From: Steinernema hermaphroditum
Lineage: Eukaryota; Nematoda; Chromadorea; Rhabditida; Steinernematidae
Direction of reading: 5' to 3'
NCBI GenBank assembly: GCA_030435675.1
Contig: CM059625.1
Span: forward strand, 9,672,001 to 9,736,000
DNA length: 64,000 nucleotides
Shown here: positions 27,050 through 39,516 of the stretch, piece after piece
Layout of the letters: each line of letters starts with the position of its first letter
How positions within the stretch are numbered: position 1 is the first letter of the stretch
Notes under the pieces: model-generated
Seen by the model: the letters and a program-made list of their open reading frames with translations, nothing else
Told to the model about the DNA's origin: nothing
Databases searched by the model: none
Program-made: the position numbers and the translations under genes

Positions 27050-29300
27050 ATGGCTCGATCACGTACCAAGTTTGAGCTCATCTGGCTGCTATCGACAGTT
27101 GTTCTTAGCACCGTTGCCTCAGAGAACCATCTGCCTTCCCTGTTGAGTGGAGTACAGGTATGCGGTTCCTTTCTACTGAACGATTTAAGTTCTCTATTCG
27201 ATCTCTTCCATTTTCATCACCTTTTTTATAGTTTTCTTTGGAAAACATCTCCAGCTTTTAAGCTCTTATGAGGACATTTATTAGAACACGTGTGACAATT
27301 AGGTTTAAGTTCAGAAAATGAAATTTAATAAAGGAGACCAACCTCAAACATCAACCACGCCTGTGAATGTTCGGCGAGGACCTTTCACGCCCACCAAATC
27401 CCACAAACACAATGCTCGAGACAAAGCAATTTGTTGGTTGTATTTAGGCTCGCAATTTATGGCAACTTTTTGTTGATCGCCGGGTTGCACTCCAGTTCGA
27501 TATCCTGCAGGACGACAACACAGAAGGCACTCTGATCAGCGTCTTTCAAGGTCGAACCAGCAGCCGTCTTCTGTTCTCTTTGACGACCTCTACAGTTAAC
27601 AACAAGGTTTCTCTTTTTGTTTACATCGTACTCCCAGTTATTTTCAAAGTGTGGCGGTATCGTTGTGTATGAAAGTGAACGAGGGATAAGCCAATCCACA
27701 AGAAGATAAATCTTAGTTCCGTCCCAAGGGAAAAATTTTTAATTCTTTGTCAGCCTACTGGAAATCGGATATATTTTCGCCTCAGCAAAAAGGAGAAAAG
27801 AGATGTTGTGCCCTGCCCCATGAAATGATGAATTAGGATAACAACGAACAACTTAGATACTACTGCGTTTCCGCAGCGCTTCGGACTCTCTGAAGACCTA
27901 CACACTCAGTGCTCCCTTAAACGACGGCCAATGGCACAAAATCATCGTTTCGCTCCAAGGCAACCGAATTGATTTATCAGAGAACTGCCATCAGTTGCTC
28001 AGTAAAGAAGATGATGAACTACACTTCAGGTACCAGTACTGTTTGAACGAATATTACATTGATCTAGCTGTTTAGATCTGTGCATCACCCAAGAGTGTAT
28101 GTCGGCCAGCAGGCGCACCACCACAATAAATTCCAAGGGAAGATGCGAGAATTCAGCGCGGACTCATCGAATCCAGTTCCCATACGTTGTCCAAATCTTG
28201 ATTTAATGTTGGACAACTTTGTTTCCACAAAGACAGAAACGCCTCATGAAGGGGAGCAAGAGCAAGCGGTGGATTCAGCTCCGGATCAGCCAACATCAAG
28301 CGCAACGGAGAACATCAATTGGAACGAGCACGTTTCCTTTATGGAAGATCAAATTAAGCAGGTCAAGTTGATGCTGCAAGGAGTTGACAATCGACTCAAA
28401 AAGGTGGAACTTCACCAGAGGGGATGTCAAGTATGTAACTGGCTGTGCAATTAAGTTCTGCACTTCTGATGTTCAGATAGCTGGAAAGATCATCTCGTTC
28501 GGAGAAAAGCAGCAAGATCCCCTAAATTGTACAGAGTGTCAGTGCTCGAGCACAGGAGAACTCTTCTGCAATCCTATAGGTTGCCCTAAACTTGAATGTG
28601 CCCACCCAGTACTCAGCCCTGGAAAATGCTGTCCGGAATGTCACAATCAGGTGGACAGATGAAACAATTGGACAACAGACTATGCGCACATTTTAGTGTT
28701 TTTACAACGGTCAACACTACGAACATGGCCATGAATTTTGGCCAAAACAATGCGTTCGATGTTTCTGTTCCAACGGGCGAATGGATTGCCAGTTTAGGTA
28801 GGTGCATTTCCGGCTGCCAATTTAAAGCACCTCGATACGTTCTAGAAGAGCGGAACACTGTCCAGTCCTTTCATGTACAGAACAAGAGACTCCCGCCAAT
28901 CAGTGTTGTCCTGTTTGTACGAACATCGACCACTGCGCAGAGAACAACCCCTGCGACCGCAATGCCATCTGCGAAAACGACACTTATGGCGCCAAGTGCA
29001 AGTGCAAAGAGGTACGTGTCTTTCATAAGGCCAGCATTCCGCTTTCCGTTTTGGGGTTTTTTCGGCAACGGGACACTGTGCTACGACGTCGACGAATGCA
29101 TTTGGGACGAAAACGCGAAAGAGCAGGTAATGAATGTGAGAGTGAGCAGAGCAGCGATGTAAATGTTTTTTTTTGTTTAGCTCGGTGGCTGTCAATTGGG
29201 AACGATGTGCATAAATCTGCCGGGTGCGTTTAAGTGCGATTGCCTTCCAGGATATCAACGATTAGACGACCGCAATTGCTTGGATGTGATCCGAATATAA
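27050..29300 (+). CDS. NELL-like secreted protein (TSPN/LamG, coiled coil, VWC, EGF)
   Basis: Secreted modular protein resembling the N-terminal half of vertebrate NELL1/NELL2 (Robo3 ligands and growth modulators). Exons: 27050-27157, 27448-27650, 27877-28029, 28076-28430, 28477-28650, 28697-28797, 28846-29011, 29055-29126, 29181-29300; about 483 residues versus about 810 in vertebrates. Order: signal peptide (LIWLLSTVVLSTVAS), TSPN-type domain with NDGQWHKIIVSL, an acidic linker, a coiled coil about residues 240-275, two VWC modules (CTECQCSSTGELFC...CCPEC and CVRCFCSNGRMDC...CCPVC), an EGF (NIDHCAENNPCDRNAICEND) and a calcium-binding EGF (DVDECIWDENAKEQ). The boundary at 27650 is a best guess from phase. 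The intron 29012-29054 would have to end in TTTTGG instead of AG to give the expected KEGFFGNGTLCYD; see findings. The vertebrate C-terminal EGF/VWC modules are absent. Confidence 0.82.
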
Positions 29301-32300
29301 ATCATTCCACATATGCGTTATTTCCGTTGTACAGTTCTTTGAACACATAAAGCGAACCTTCTTTGTTCTGCCGAAAACACTATAAATTTTGCATTGCGTT
29401 CAGAGCAACAGAAACGAGGAAGAGAACACGGTGAAGCAGGAACTTTTTCCTTGACGAACGCAAGAAAACAAAATGTAAATAGCGTGATTGCGATGGTTCG
29501 AGAGCTTAACACAAACTCGTACATCAATGAACTTTGCACATCTGAAGGATCTTCTATAAAGAACTAATAAAGACACTTCCGTGCGCCGACGCAACTACCA
29601 AAGAATTTGAAAAGGCAAAACAGATTTGTTGCGCGTTTTTCATCACTGAAAATGAAAGGGAAGAGAAGGGGAAAACATGTCTTTCTCTGAAGTGCGAAAA
29701 GGACAGAATATTGCAATTGACGTTCTAAAACACAAGACGTAGAAACGTGACTACGATATTATGGGTTCATGCAATTTCAGACGCAAATTAATCCCTGGGG
29801 AACAGATGATGTGTGATTTGCAAATGTTTTGGAACCAACGCAGCAACGATGAAGTGTCAAAGAAGCTAAATGAAATCCATTAGCCAATTATGCTTGCAGC
29901 AATCTTGGGGGCCTCTTTTCTGTGTTCGGGATGCAGAGTTTCACATAGTTTTGCTAAAGGGGCATGCGAAAGCAAGACATGGAAAAGATAAGAAAAGTAA
30001 AACAAATTTCTGTATGCAGCATCAAAACAATCTGACAAGGGAATTTTCCGAAGTGTCCGCCTTAGATCGAACAGGAAATTGGCACACATGTAGGCATGTA
30101 TTAGAAAGCGGACGTCATACGCACACCTGACCAAACTGAACACCCACCGAAAGTTACGCGAGCGCAGATGTAGGCATGGTTGCAGGAATCGTGGTTTCTG
30201 CCTATGTGATTGAGCTCATAAGTTTCAAGCTTACTCGAGTTCGACCCCCGCTGCCAATGTTTGTTTTTAGGCCATTCGAATACAACTGGCCAATCCCTGG
30301 TAGGCTTAACGTTCATCATTGAAAGATTGGATCCATAAAGCTATAAAGTATCATGCCAAAAATACAAAGAAAGACAAAAAATGACTGGGGGAGGAGTCGA
30401 ACTCTGATGTAAGCATTGTAGTCAATGGAACCATCGGCACCATCGCATAGGCAAAATACAACTTATTGTCAATCATACCAAAACCTACAGCTGTGCTCAG
30501 GTAACTTCCAAACGGTGTTTTTGGTGTGCGTATAAACCGCTTTTGGGATTAGAATTGACCAATGTGTGGCTTCCTGTTTGCTCATTTTCAGCTCAATCTG
30601 AGAAAGACACTTCGAAAGGTTTCCTTGTGAGCTCAAAACAAATCCAGAGTTGCCGACGACTGCCAAATAAGAGACCGAAGATATGGAGTACTTCCGTCTC
30701 CGCTCTTTACGATTGTCATCAGGATATCACATCAAAGGAATCTTATAATGGTTCGCACACTATTCACAAACGTATTCAAGAGTAGTAGCCAGATTAAGTT
30801 CGTACTAAAAGAAAAGAAGTGCAAATGCGGTGCAACACTTTTTGTACTTTTCCGTTTAGTACAGACCACCGGGAAACCACAAATTCAATTCTACGCACCT
30901 GTAGGCATGAATATAATAATTGACACTGAAAGCGCAAGATTTTCAATGTGTGCGCTGCACTTTCGAGGCAGACCGTTTCACGTTTCGCGAAATTCCATTT
31001 CTGAAAAACAGTGGCACTTACCCAAACTTTTCTTTAGTTAGCAGCGCTTTTTGATCAGTATGCATCCATTGTCACCGCTTTGTAGTTCAGATTACATGAT
31101 AACATCACAATCTTTTGGCAACCGAGTACCTAAAAGAAATAAAAATGACTTGTTTATTCATTATTGCGCCACTCAAAGGTTCGTCTTCGTTGCGTTATGG
31201 TCGAACACCGCATTCTCATCATTTGTCTTTAACTGGTTTGTCGGTGAATGAGCTTTGTGCCATATGGCCTCGCATAAAGCATTTTTTTGTCGTGGAAAAA
31301 TCCGATGGTTAGCCGTTTCGTTTTCTTTCCGGTCACTTCGCGATCATAGTACCGACAGTCAAACGAGCTTTCTTTTTCCTGATATCAGCTGTGCTGGTTC
31401 TCGACGTCACAGTGCGAGGAGCAATCCACCTCCCGGCTGCCCCTTCCACGATTACGCAACTTGTCCAAGGGACTTCGCGCCTCTTCATACTGAGTGGCCA
31501 TTTGACTTCTGCGTAACCTTTGCATTGGATCGAACCTATTCGCGTTGGTTTTTGTCTTTCATCCCTGTGGACCCGTGAAAAACGCTTGAAAGTGCACAGT
31601 GCTTGCGAGTCGTCAGCTGTAAATGTTTACTCGCGGAGCATGTTGCGAAACCCAAAGTGCAATCCTTTTTGTCGTTTTCTCTCGAATGCGGCGTCTCTCT
31701 TCTCCGAACCCAACGCATGGGCGATGACAGGCGACAGAACCGGCGGCGCTGGCAACGTAGCGACAGATCAAACTGACTTCGTTCAGTGCATGGCGACTAA
31801 GCGACTTCGCTGACGGTCGCTCGCGCTTTTCGGTTGCGTGATTTCTGTAATCGGCGAGCTTTGTTTCAAAAATTTGCAATAAAATAACACATGAACTAGT
31901 TGATCTTTAAAGGAAAGCACGGTTTTCCTGGAACGTACTTAGAATTCACGTAAATGGTGACACAAACGTTTTATCCAGTGGAATAATGGCGCGTTATGTT
32001 CACCTGATCATCAACTCTTACATTTTCTTTATTGAAAGTTCGAAATTTAAGTGCTGGCAGATATTGTGTCATACCCTCACTTTGGCATCATGGGTTTAAC
32101 TGTCATTGGTAGACATTTTCGAAAAGTGGGTCTCATGATTTTCTAGAGTGGCACCGAAATGTTCCTTTATTAGTAATTTATGCTTAACAGAGGAAGCTTG
32201 TAATGATACAAAAGCTTTCACGTGATTAGTGTGAGCGGCGGGACAGCCGACTGCAGCGTTCAAACCCGCTCATTATGACTCCGCGTTCGCCATCATGACC

Positions 32301-32597
32301 ATTCGGATAGTGCGACATTTCATCTAATGGCGAATCACCGTTCTCCGCGGGTTCCAACTCAGAAAGTTTCCAATAGCTGGGAAAGGGGCCAATCCGAAAA
32401 GCGCAATGTCGATATGCGCGCCCGTGAACGCGTGAGTGGACACGAATAATGGCCGTGAATGCCGAACGTTATCAAACCTAATGCATATCATTTCAGACGA
32501 GGTGGTTTCTTGCGTGAGTTCAGCTCTCCTCCCGACCGTCAAAAGAGGCAGAACTCGCTCCACTTCATTTTATTTCTGATGCAAGCGGATGCCAACA
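29301..32597. other. 3.3-kb intergenic region, no supported gene
   Basis: Open frames on both strands are below about 110 codons and have no splice partners. Two GAGTTCGAC-type boxes (about 30237 plus; about 30393 reverse) recall tRNA T-arms but no cloverleaf can be drawn. The end of this stretch should contain the promoter of the MYRF gene. Confidence 0.45.
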
Positions 32598-35500
32598 ATG
32601 AACGACGCTGACACTTTTGATCCACCAAACGGTGGATATCAGAGGTTTGGTAAGTGTTTTAATTCTTTTCTATAAACGTCGTAGAAATATATCCGTTTTA
32701 CGTCTGTGCGTATAAATTGTAAGAAGTGGCGAGTTATACTCGCTAATACCCAACTACCAATGATAATGTTCACTCGTCAGAAATTGCGAACTCAGCACTT
32801 TTGTTCAGCGAAGATTTCGTTCTCACCACTAGTCTGTTGCTGAAATGGCTCTTTATTTGTCAAACAAAACAAATTGCGGCCCGGATGGCACGGCGTGACC
32901 TTACCGGTGATGAACAAAACAAATTATATGACAGTGCTATTATGGAAGAGCGGCGTTTGCGGGAAAGGGCTGAGAGCATTGCTTGTTCTCTGAGAAAGAC
33001 CTTTCCGTCCCTTCGGTGAGCCTGCTGACCGGCGAATTGCCCTGTCGTACGCCGCGAAGAAGGAAAGCGCCGCCGTGTCCCCTTTCCAGTTGTCTCTTTT
33101 TGTTCCTCCTTCTGATTTCGGTCTTCTTACGTGGTAATTTCCCTCTTACCTTGACCACTTTTTTTACGCACATTCTTAGGCGTTCCATATCCACTGACCT
33201 TGGCATTTTGTGCATTAGCTTTTAGCGTTGTCGTTGTGCGAGTCTACACTTTGTTTTGGACTTCTTCCGCCGGCTATGCTTTCTTATTACGCCGGTCAGC
33301 GCCGCATTTGTGGACAAAAAAAAAACGGTGGTCAGACTGCAGTCGTTTCTTGTTATCTTGTGCGCATAGCCAGTCCAGCGACGACGTCATTGTGCGGCTG
33401 AACGACCAAGCGAGCCACACAACACAGGCGGTCGATCAGCGAGAGCAGGGAAGCAGTCGGCGCGCCGGGGATGCCAGGCAGTGTCACTCTCCGCGCACGA
33501 CCACCCCCGTGAGTGCATCGATCGGACGGCCTTTCGCCAACCAAAAGTGCCTGACACGGGCTTGCACTAAAGCGTTCACTGCACTCACTGTTATCCCGTG
33601 AATTCAGTACCACCCTTGCTCTCTGTGCGCGTTATTCGGCTAGTTCCAGAAAGCCACGCGCTTCATCAGCTGTACCCAGCGACTCTTTCATCCACCGCCC
33701 CACCTGCGAGCTTTCACTTCCCCTCGAGAATTTCGACTCGCGCTCTATTTTTTTTTGTTTTTCATTACTTTGCATTAATCCTCGTAACAGACACTCAGAA
33801 ATACAAAGACAAGGAGGCCGCGCTGCGACAAGGGATCAGCTCGCTTGATTCTTGTTGTTCCTCTCCAGATGAATTTACTGCATGGCTAAGAGCCGAAACT
33901 TTACAAGCAGAGGTTAGGTTTTGCAATCTTTTTTATCTTTTTTTCTATTTTACATAAACATTAAACTTCTGAATCTACTTGCAACTTCATCTAATACAAT
34001 GTGTTTTAGGGGAGACGGGATTCTGTGATCCTCTCGGTGACGAGTATAACGACAACTTCAATATCATTCAATTCATCAACGGAAGCGAGTACGTGCTATT
34101 GTAGTAGCTTGGTGTCAATTCTCTTTCTTTTTCAGAACACCAATTGAAAGTCCAGTAACGTCTTCGACCATAAACGGAACCCAGCAACAGCAATCTCAGC
34201 TGTCGCATTTTGCGCCCAACACCAGCGGTCATTTCAGCGGTTCCGCACAGCCTAACCAGCACACTGCCACTATGATGTACCAAGATCCTCGTCCGACTTT
34301 CCCCGAAAGTCCCCCGATAACCGACAGTTCCGCTGGAGGATCATCAGGCTCACCAAGTTCTATCTCCGACGCGCCTTACTCGCCCGAGCTTTACTTGACA
34401 GGCTCCCAATACGGTAACCTGCGAACTGACCACCCATATCTAATTCCGTTGCAGCCGACAACATGAACGACGTCAGCCCTCACCAATTGAGCTCCGAAAT
34501 GGCGATGCAGCTGCATAACAGTCGTGGCTTGCACCTGCCCAATGGATTTTCCAACGTCGGGGGATACGGTTATCAGCCCCAACCTCATGGTGTCGTTTCT
34601 CAAGTGCCAACACAGTCGCTCCTGAATCGGCACAACTACTTTCCTCATGAGATGCTGGGAAACATTGCAAACATGAACATGTTCCCACGCGATCAGAACC
34701 CGTGCGCCACGATCAACGACTTGCAAGGAAAGAAGCGTCCATTCCAGATGACGGGAATGCCAATCAAGACCGAACCTCGTCCACCCAACAAGCAATTCAT
34801 TCTCGCTCAACCCAACGGAATGACCCCAATGACTCCGGCGCATTTGGAAGATGAACCAGAGGAGCCTCATGCCCGAAAAAATATGCATCCCGGAAGTGAC
34901 GATGCCAGCAACCGATTCCAGTTCACAAAATTCCAAGATGGTCACTGGCAGTCGTTGTACGATTCCAACCAGAGACCCCTCCATTTGGATGTAAAAGTGG
35001 TTGCGGACAAAGGATTCAACTACAGTTCAACGGATGGCTGTTTTGTGAATCAGAAGAAGAACCATTTCCAAATCACCGTAAACATTGAAGCGATCGACAG
35101 CAATCCGCCGCGATACATCAAGGTTAACGGCCATCTCAAAGAAGTCGCTGAATTCAAGCTCGTCTTCTGTGGTGTCAAGCATGAAATGACCAGCTGCGAA
35201 ATTATGATCAAGCAATCGCAAACGGATCGGAAGCCGCTCCCACATGAACCAGTCCTGTAAGCCGTCGCTATTTCCAGCAAATAACAGTGGCTCTTTTTCA
35301 GCGTTGAGATTCAAGAACGGAAGCGAACAAAGGTCACCGTTCCCCGGCTTCACTTTTCCGAAACCACTATGAACAATCATCGCAAGCACGGTCGGCCAAA
35401 TCCAGAGCAGAAATACTTCCTTCTCATTGTGAAACTCGTAGCCAAAACCATCGACAATGAAGTGGTCCTAATCCAATCCTACCAGTCGGAGAAAGTTATT

Positions 35501-37196
35501 GTTCGGGTAAGACCTGTCGTTTTAGTTGAAAGTTTCACTAATACTAGGGAATGTTTAAGGCCTCGAATCCTGGTCAGTTCGAGCCTCCAGAGGCAGAAGC
35601 CACTTGGCAGAGAAACGGTGACACGCTCTTCTACAAAGGACCTGTCGCGATCGGAACAGAACAGGCGAACTCTAACGTCGCGCTCCATGTCAACGGAAGT
35701 GTCTTTGTGACTGGAGAGCTGTGTCGAGCATCGGATTTCAATCTCAAGCAAGGCATCTACCCCGTAAGTGATACACAAGCCATTTGAACTATACTGACTC
35801 TGTTTTAGCGCGAGACCAAGGATGCTCTACAGAATCTTCAGAACATTCAAATTGTTCACTTCGAGTACAAGCCAGATCTCGCTGAAGAGTGGGGACTGAA
35901 CGAAGAAAACCGCCACCGAGTGGGAGTCATTGCTCAAGACCTGGAGAAAGTGCTTCCCGATGCTGTCCGTAGCAATGGGCAATACCTTACCGTCGACGAT
36001 ACTCGCATCTTCTACGAGACTGTGGCAGCCGCACAGGAACTGTACCAACTGACGAACCAGCTGGAGGGAAAAATCGACAAGGTGGAAAGGATTTGGAAGC
36101 ACAAGTTTGGAGAAACTCGCTCGCTATCCGTATCCCGTACGACCCTTTGCTCGAAGAGCCCGTCAATGATTTCCGTACTCAAACCAAAGAAGAAGCAGAA
36201 GGAAGACCGGTGTCACCACGATCAAGTCCTTTGTTCATCGAAGCTCACTCAAGGAACGATTATCGCCCTTGTTGTGGTGATGACTTTCTGGTGTGTCCTA
36301 GGCTTCGCAAAGCTTTGTATATATCTTGTTTTACAGCATGCTTGCCATGTCTGCCCTGTACTGCATGGATTGGTATAAGAAGAACCAGTGGCACGACGAT
36401 TTCCATCGGGGTCGCACTAGCCACGATATGATTGACGACAAACCACCAGGACAAATAGTGATACCCGGAGGAAGCAACGTTTCCTGGATCCCACTGACAC
36501 AAGCGCATGCTCCAATGATACCGGCATACTGTGAACGCGGTCCGACTTGTCAGGAGTCCTGCTGTGCGAGACCCGTAACCATGCTACGCGGCTCTCTTCC
36601 GGAACAAACTCCTAATTACTTGTTGATACCACCTATCGAAGAGGGACGCGACCCCAAACGTAAACGAAACTCTTCAAAACAGCAAAATCATATGCCAGTT
36701 TTAGCTGCCAACGGATTGCCAATTTCCATCACACTTGTCAACGCTAACATCACGATCGATGACCGTTTCTGCGTTGGAGGCAGTTGCACCAGCCGTCATG
36801 GTCGGTATACTCTCTATGTGCCCCTTTCTCCCGCGGCGCTCACGGCGCCCATCCGCATCAGGGTCAAAATTGGTCCAACGCAAAACTTGCACAACTGTGG
36901 CGCAATTGAGGAATTCAAAACAGAGGAATGCAAGACGACGCCCGTCACCTACGAAGAGTCAACGCGACTGAACATCGAAAAGGTGCTCCAGATCATCAAA
37001 CTTTAATATACGTGTTTCTTTTTAGCTGAACGAATACAGCTTCCAGATCGCAGCGAGCAAGTACACTCAGAGCGCCTTCAAATTCCGAGTAGGCCGCGTA
37101 ACCACGATGTGTAACATGCAAGAGAGACTGATGGGATCAACGTTCGATGAGTACAACATCGTTTTCTATCGATCATGTCATACGGCTTCGCGTTAG
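32598..37196 (+). CDS. myrf-1: myelin regulatory factor (MYRF), membrane-tethered transcription factor
   Basis: ER-anchored protein that trimerises, cuts itself and releases an Ndt80-like DNA-binding N-terminus. Ten exons: 32598-32649, 33791-33912, 34010-34092, 34136-34413, 34455-35256, 35302-35506, 35548-35763, 35809-36290, 36337-36982, 37026-37196; 1018 residues. Order: Ser/Pro/Gln-rich N-terminus; Ndt80 domain ([41 protein letters not shown]); ICA/S74 autocleavage domain whose Ser-Lys dyad is visible as [23 protein letters not shown]; coiled coil; one membrane segment [15 protein letters not shown]; and a cysteine-containing luminal MYRF-C2 part ending IVFYRSC. Exons 1-3 are the least certain: they follow phase and splice sites but are poorly conserved, and intron 1 is 1.1 kb. 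Confidence 0.95.
32650..33790 (+). other. long first intron of the MYRF gene
   Basis: 1141-nt intron with donor TTTG|GTAAGT and acceptor GTAACAG|ACACTC. It is twenty-fold longer than the other introns of the gene and is a natural place for an enhancer or an alternative first exon. Open frames inside have no resemblance to MYRF. No repeat boundaries were visible. Confidence 0.6.
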
Positions 37197-38029
37197 GCCC
37201 TCTTTCGTTTCCATCCACAACATGTAAATACCATGCCCCGCGCAGAACGTTGATTTCGCTTTACCTCAGTGATGTGTCTTCCTCTGTATCTAATCTTTTT
37301 GGTCAGTAGAGCTGACCTCACCTGTCTGCATTTATCTCACCCCTCATCATACAGCCCAAATCTAGGTAACTGATAGAACTATTGAACTTCGTGCGCTTCT
37401 TCGGTGTTTAAATTAGTTTCGGCTCTTACCAGTGAATGGCACAATCTTCTCTTCTACCACGCACGAATGTCGTTACTGTAAACTCGAGTTCTCTCTACGT
37501 GTACATCAGATTTAGTTTATACGTGTACTCCACAATGATCCCTCTAAAATGAAATTTTCCGTCAAAGCACTATTTTATTTATTTGCCCCGGAGCGACTGC
37601 AACTCTCAGACCTTGTTACCGTCCACCCATTCGCCCACTCCGTTGTACCAGTGCAATCTGTGCCCTGTCCTTTCACAGATGAAATCAGTTCCGTGCTTTG
37701 CTAACATTTTGTCCACTGTTTTCTTCTCCTCCTTTCTCATTGAACCTATGATGTTTCCGTTTGTTGTCGTTTGCAAGTTTTCAATCCAGGTTTCTCTGCG
37801 TCTGCTTGATGTGGAAAAGAGCATTTGAGTCCCGGGGGGAAATCTCTATCCCGGTTCCTATTGCTCGGGTACATATGTATGTGTATTGTAAGTGTTATAT
37901 ACAATGGTGATCCATCCTTTTTTCGAAATATGCGTTGTTGGAATTGTTGGAATATGAAAAACATTTTCTTGGCGCAATTAAACAGTGAAACAGAGTGGCA
38001 TCAATTGCTAACAAAGATGACGCAAGGTG
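37197..38029. other. convergent intergenic region between MYRF and the KChIP-like gene
   Basis: MYRF (plus) and the calcium-sensor gene (minus) point towards each other here, so the stretch should hold both 3' UTRs. T-rich and polyadenylation-like tracts occur around 37560. Open frames are short and unsupported. Confidence 0.5.
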
Positions 38030-38909
38030 TTATGTAGGTACAATGGTGTTTAGAGCATTAATTGATTCACGAATCTTCAAATCGTTCCGGCAAACTTCGA
38101 GAAAATCGGCTTTCATGATGAAACCATTGTTTTGAACGTCAAATTTCTTAACGATCGAATAATGTAAACGAAATCATTTCAACTTACATGAAATATTTGA
38201 TTGGTTCGATCGGTCTGTTCCTGGAGGCTGTACCTCGGTTTCGCTCTTATTCCTGAAAGCATACAAAGAGATTCCGACTAAAAACACCCACTTTACCGAC
38301 TAGATCGTCGATCGCCTGAAGAACATAAAACATCCGATGCCAAGTTACCCGTCCGGCGTCATCGGGATCGTAAAGTTTGTATATCCAATGCAGTTTTTCT
38401 TCGAGGTCGCCTCGGCAAAGTACTGATAAACACTTGACGAAGTCCTAGGTTACAGTAGTTATCGCATTCCGAAGCTTTTCAGCAGTTACAAGGAAAGAAA
38501 CGCAACCGGAAGGACTCTTTTGAAAGGTGGCAAACACTAGATCGGCGTAGTGTTCCGAATCGCCATGGGGAAACATTTCGGCAAACATTTCACGTATGCC
38601 GTCGCGCGTCATCGAAGCTTTCAAAGCGCTTGCCTTGAATCCACGGTAAATCGAGCATATTTCCTTTCGTGTGAAGTGTGTTTCCGATACGGCCTATAAA
38701 AGAGGAAGCGGTAAGGTCGGATCAAGTCAAACGAAGTGGCATCCACCTGAGTGACACTTGTCGGCTGGTATACATGGAAAGAAGCCATTAGGTCAAGGCA
38801 CGAATCTAAAGCAATTCCTTGTCAAAGAAGGTATTTGCACATCGATCTTACTCGACAGCGGTTTACAGCCATCGTGGACCAGTGCAGCTCTTCGACGTAG
38901 ACCACTCAT
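38030..38909 (-). CDS. KChIP/neuronal calcium sensor-like EF-hand protein, divergent
   Basis: Six small exons, recognisable only after splicing: 38852-38909, 38747-38805, 38490-38693, 38297-38444, 38188-38252, 38030-38146 (minus strand order); 216 residues, the size of a short KChIP. KChIPs bind Kv4 potassium channels and sense calcium. Family features: FTRKEICSIYRGFK (KChIP FTRKEL.YRGFK), FPHGDSEHYADLVF, LSVLCRGDLEEKLHWIYKLY, and a final helix pair LEVCRNDLKIRESINAL. The spacing matches KChIP throughout. EF-hand loops are eroded: EF2 begins Q instead of D, EF3 (DPDDAGRVTWHR) lacks the acidic position 12, EF4 (DVQNNGFIMKAD) is the best kept. No N-terminal myristoylation glycine. Introns are 41-53 nt. 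The family is clear; KChIP versus other NCS is probable, not certain. Confidence 0.82.
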
Positions 38910-39516
38910 CTATGGAAAGTGGACTGCAAGGGCGTGAGAGGAACGCTTTGTTTCGCCGACAAAAACAGAGCTCTAAATCCGTGAATTAAGGCACATATTT
39001 TACGAGCATGCGGGCCAACTGCAAATCTCGAAGTTATGACAATATTTGTGGACACCGATATCGAGGCCGGCCTCGAAGATTGAATGTCATATAGCCTATA
39101 GGTAATGCGACACGTGAGAGCCTTCAAATCGTTCCAAAAAGAACATGGACAGAGGAAGAAACAGAGTGACTCTGTTCTAATAATTGAGTGATAGAGCTTG
39201 GCGTTCTCTGTCACTCTTTGTTATTGCGCCTGGCAAAGACTCGATCTTGCGAGGCGCACCTGGCTGGCATCACTGCAAGGGCTGATCTAAAGCACCATTT
39301 ATCTGTCAGCAGACATTTTGGATCAGTGTGTTTCGGTTGAGCAATAGACATTCTGAAGCTGTCGCTTCCTCATCTCAAAGGGAAAAGATTCGCTTGTCGG
39401 TGACATAATAAGAGAGACACACGGAGCAGAGCTTAGGTGGTTGTTGTGACAACAACGAGGAAGAAGAGGCTCGAAAATAATTGGCACTGAGAAATAGGGG
39501 AAACCGCCAGCGGCAC
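38910..39516. other. intergenic between two minus-strand genes
   Basis: Lies upstream of the KChIP-like gene and downstream of the ligand-gated channel, so it holds the promoter of the former and the 3' UTR of the latter. No coding exon or repeat was recognised. Confidence 0.5.

Noticed and set aside
28798..28827. 30-nt intron in the NELL-like gene
   Set aside because: A 48-nt intron using the acceptor at 28845 has normal size and gives a better VWC spacing (DCQFRRAEHCP).
30375..30460. tRNA-like T-arm boxes on the minus strand (and another near 30237)
   Set aside because: The TTCGA-type loop is present but neither acceptor nor anticodon stem can be formed; at best a decayed tRNA fragment.
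34391..34984. 197-codon minus-strand open frame
   Set aside because: Antisense shadow of MYRF exon 5, which is strongly conserved on the plus strand.
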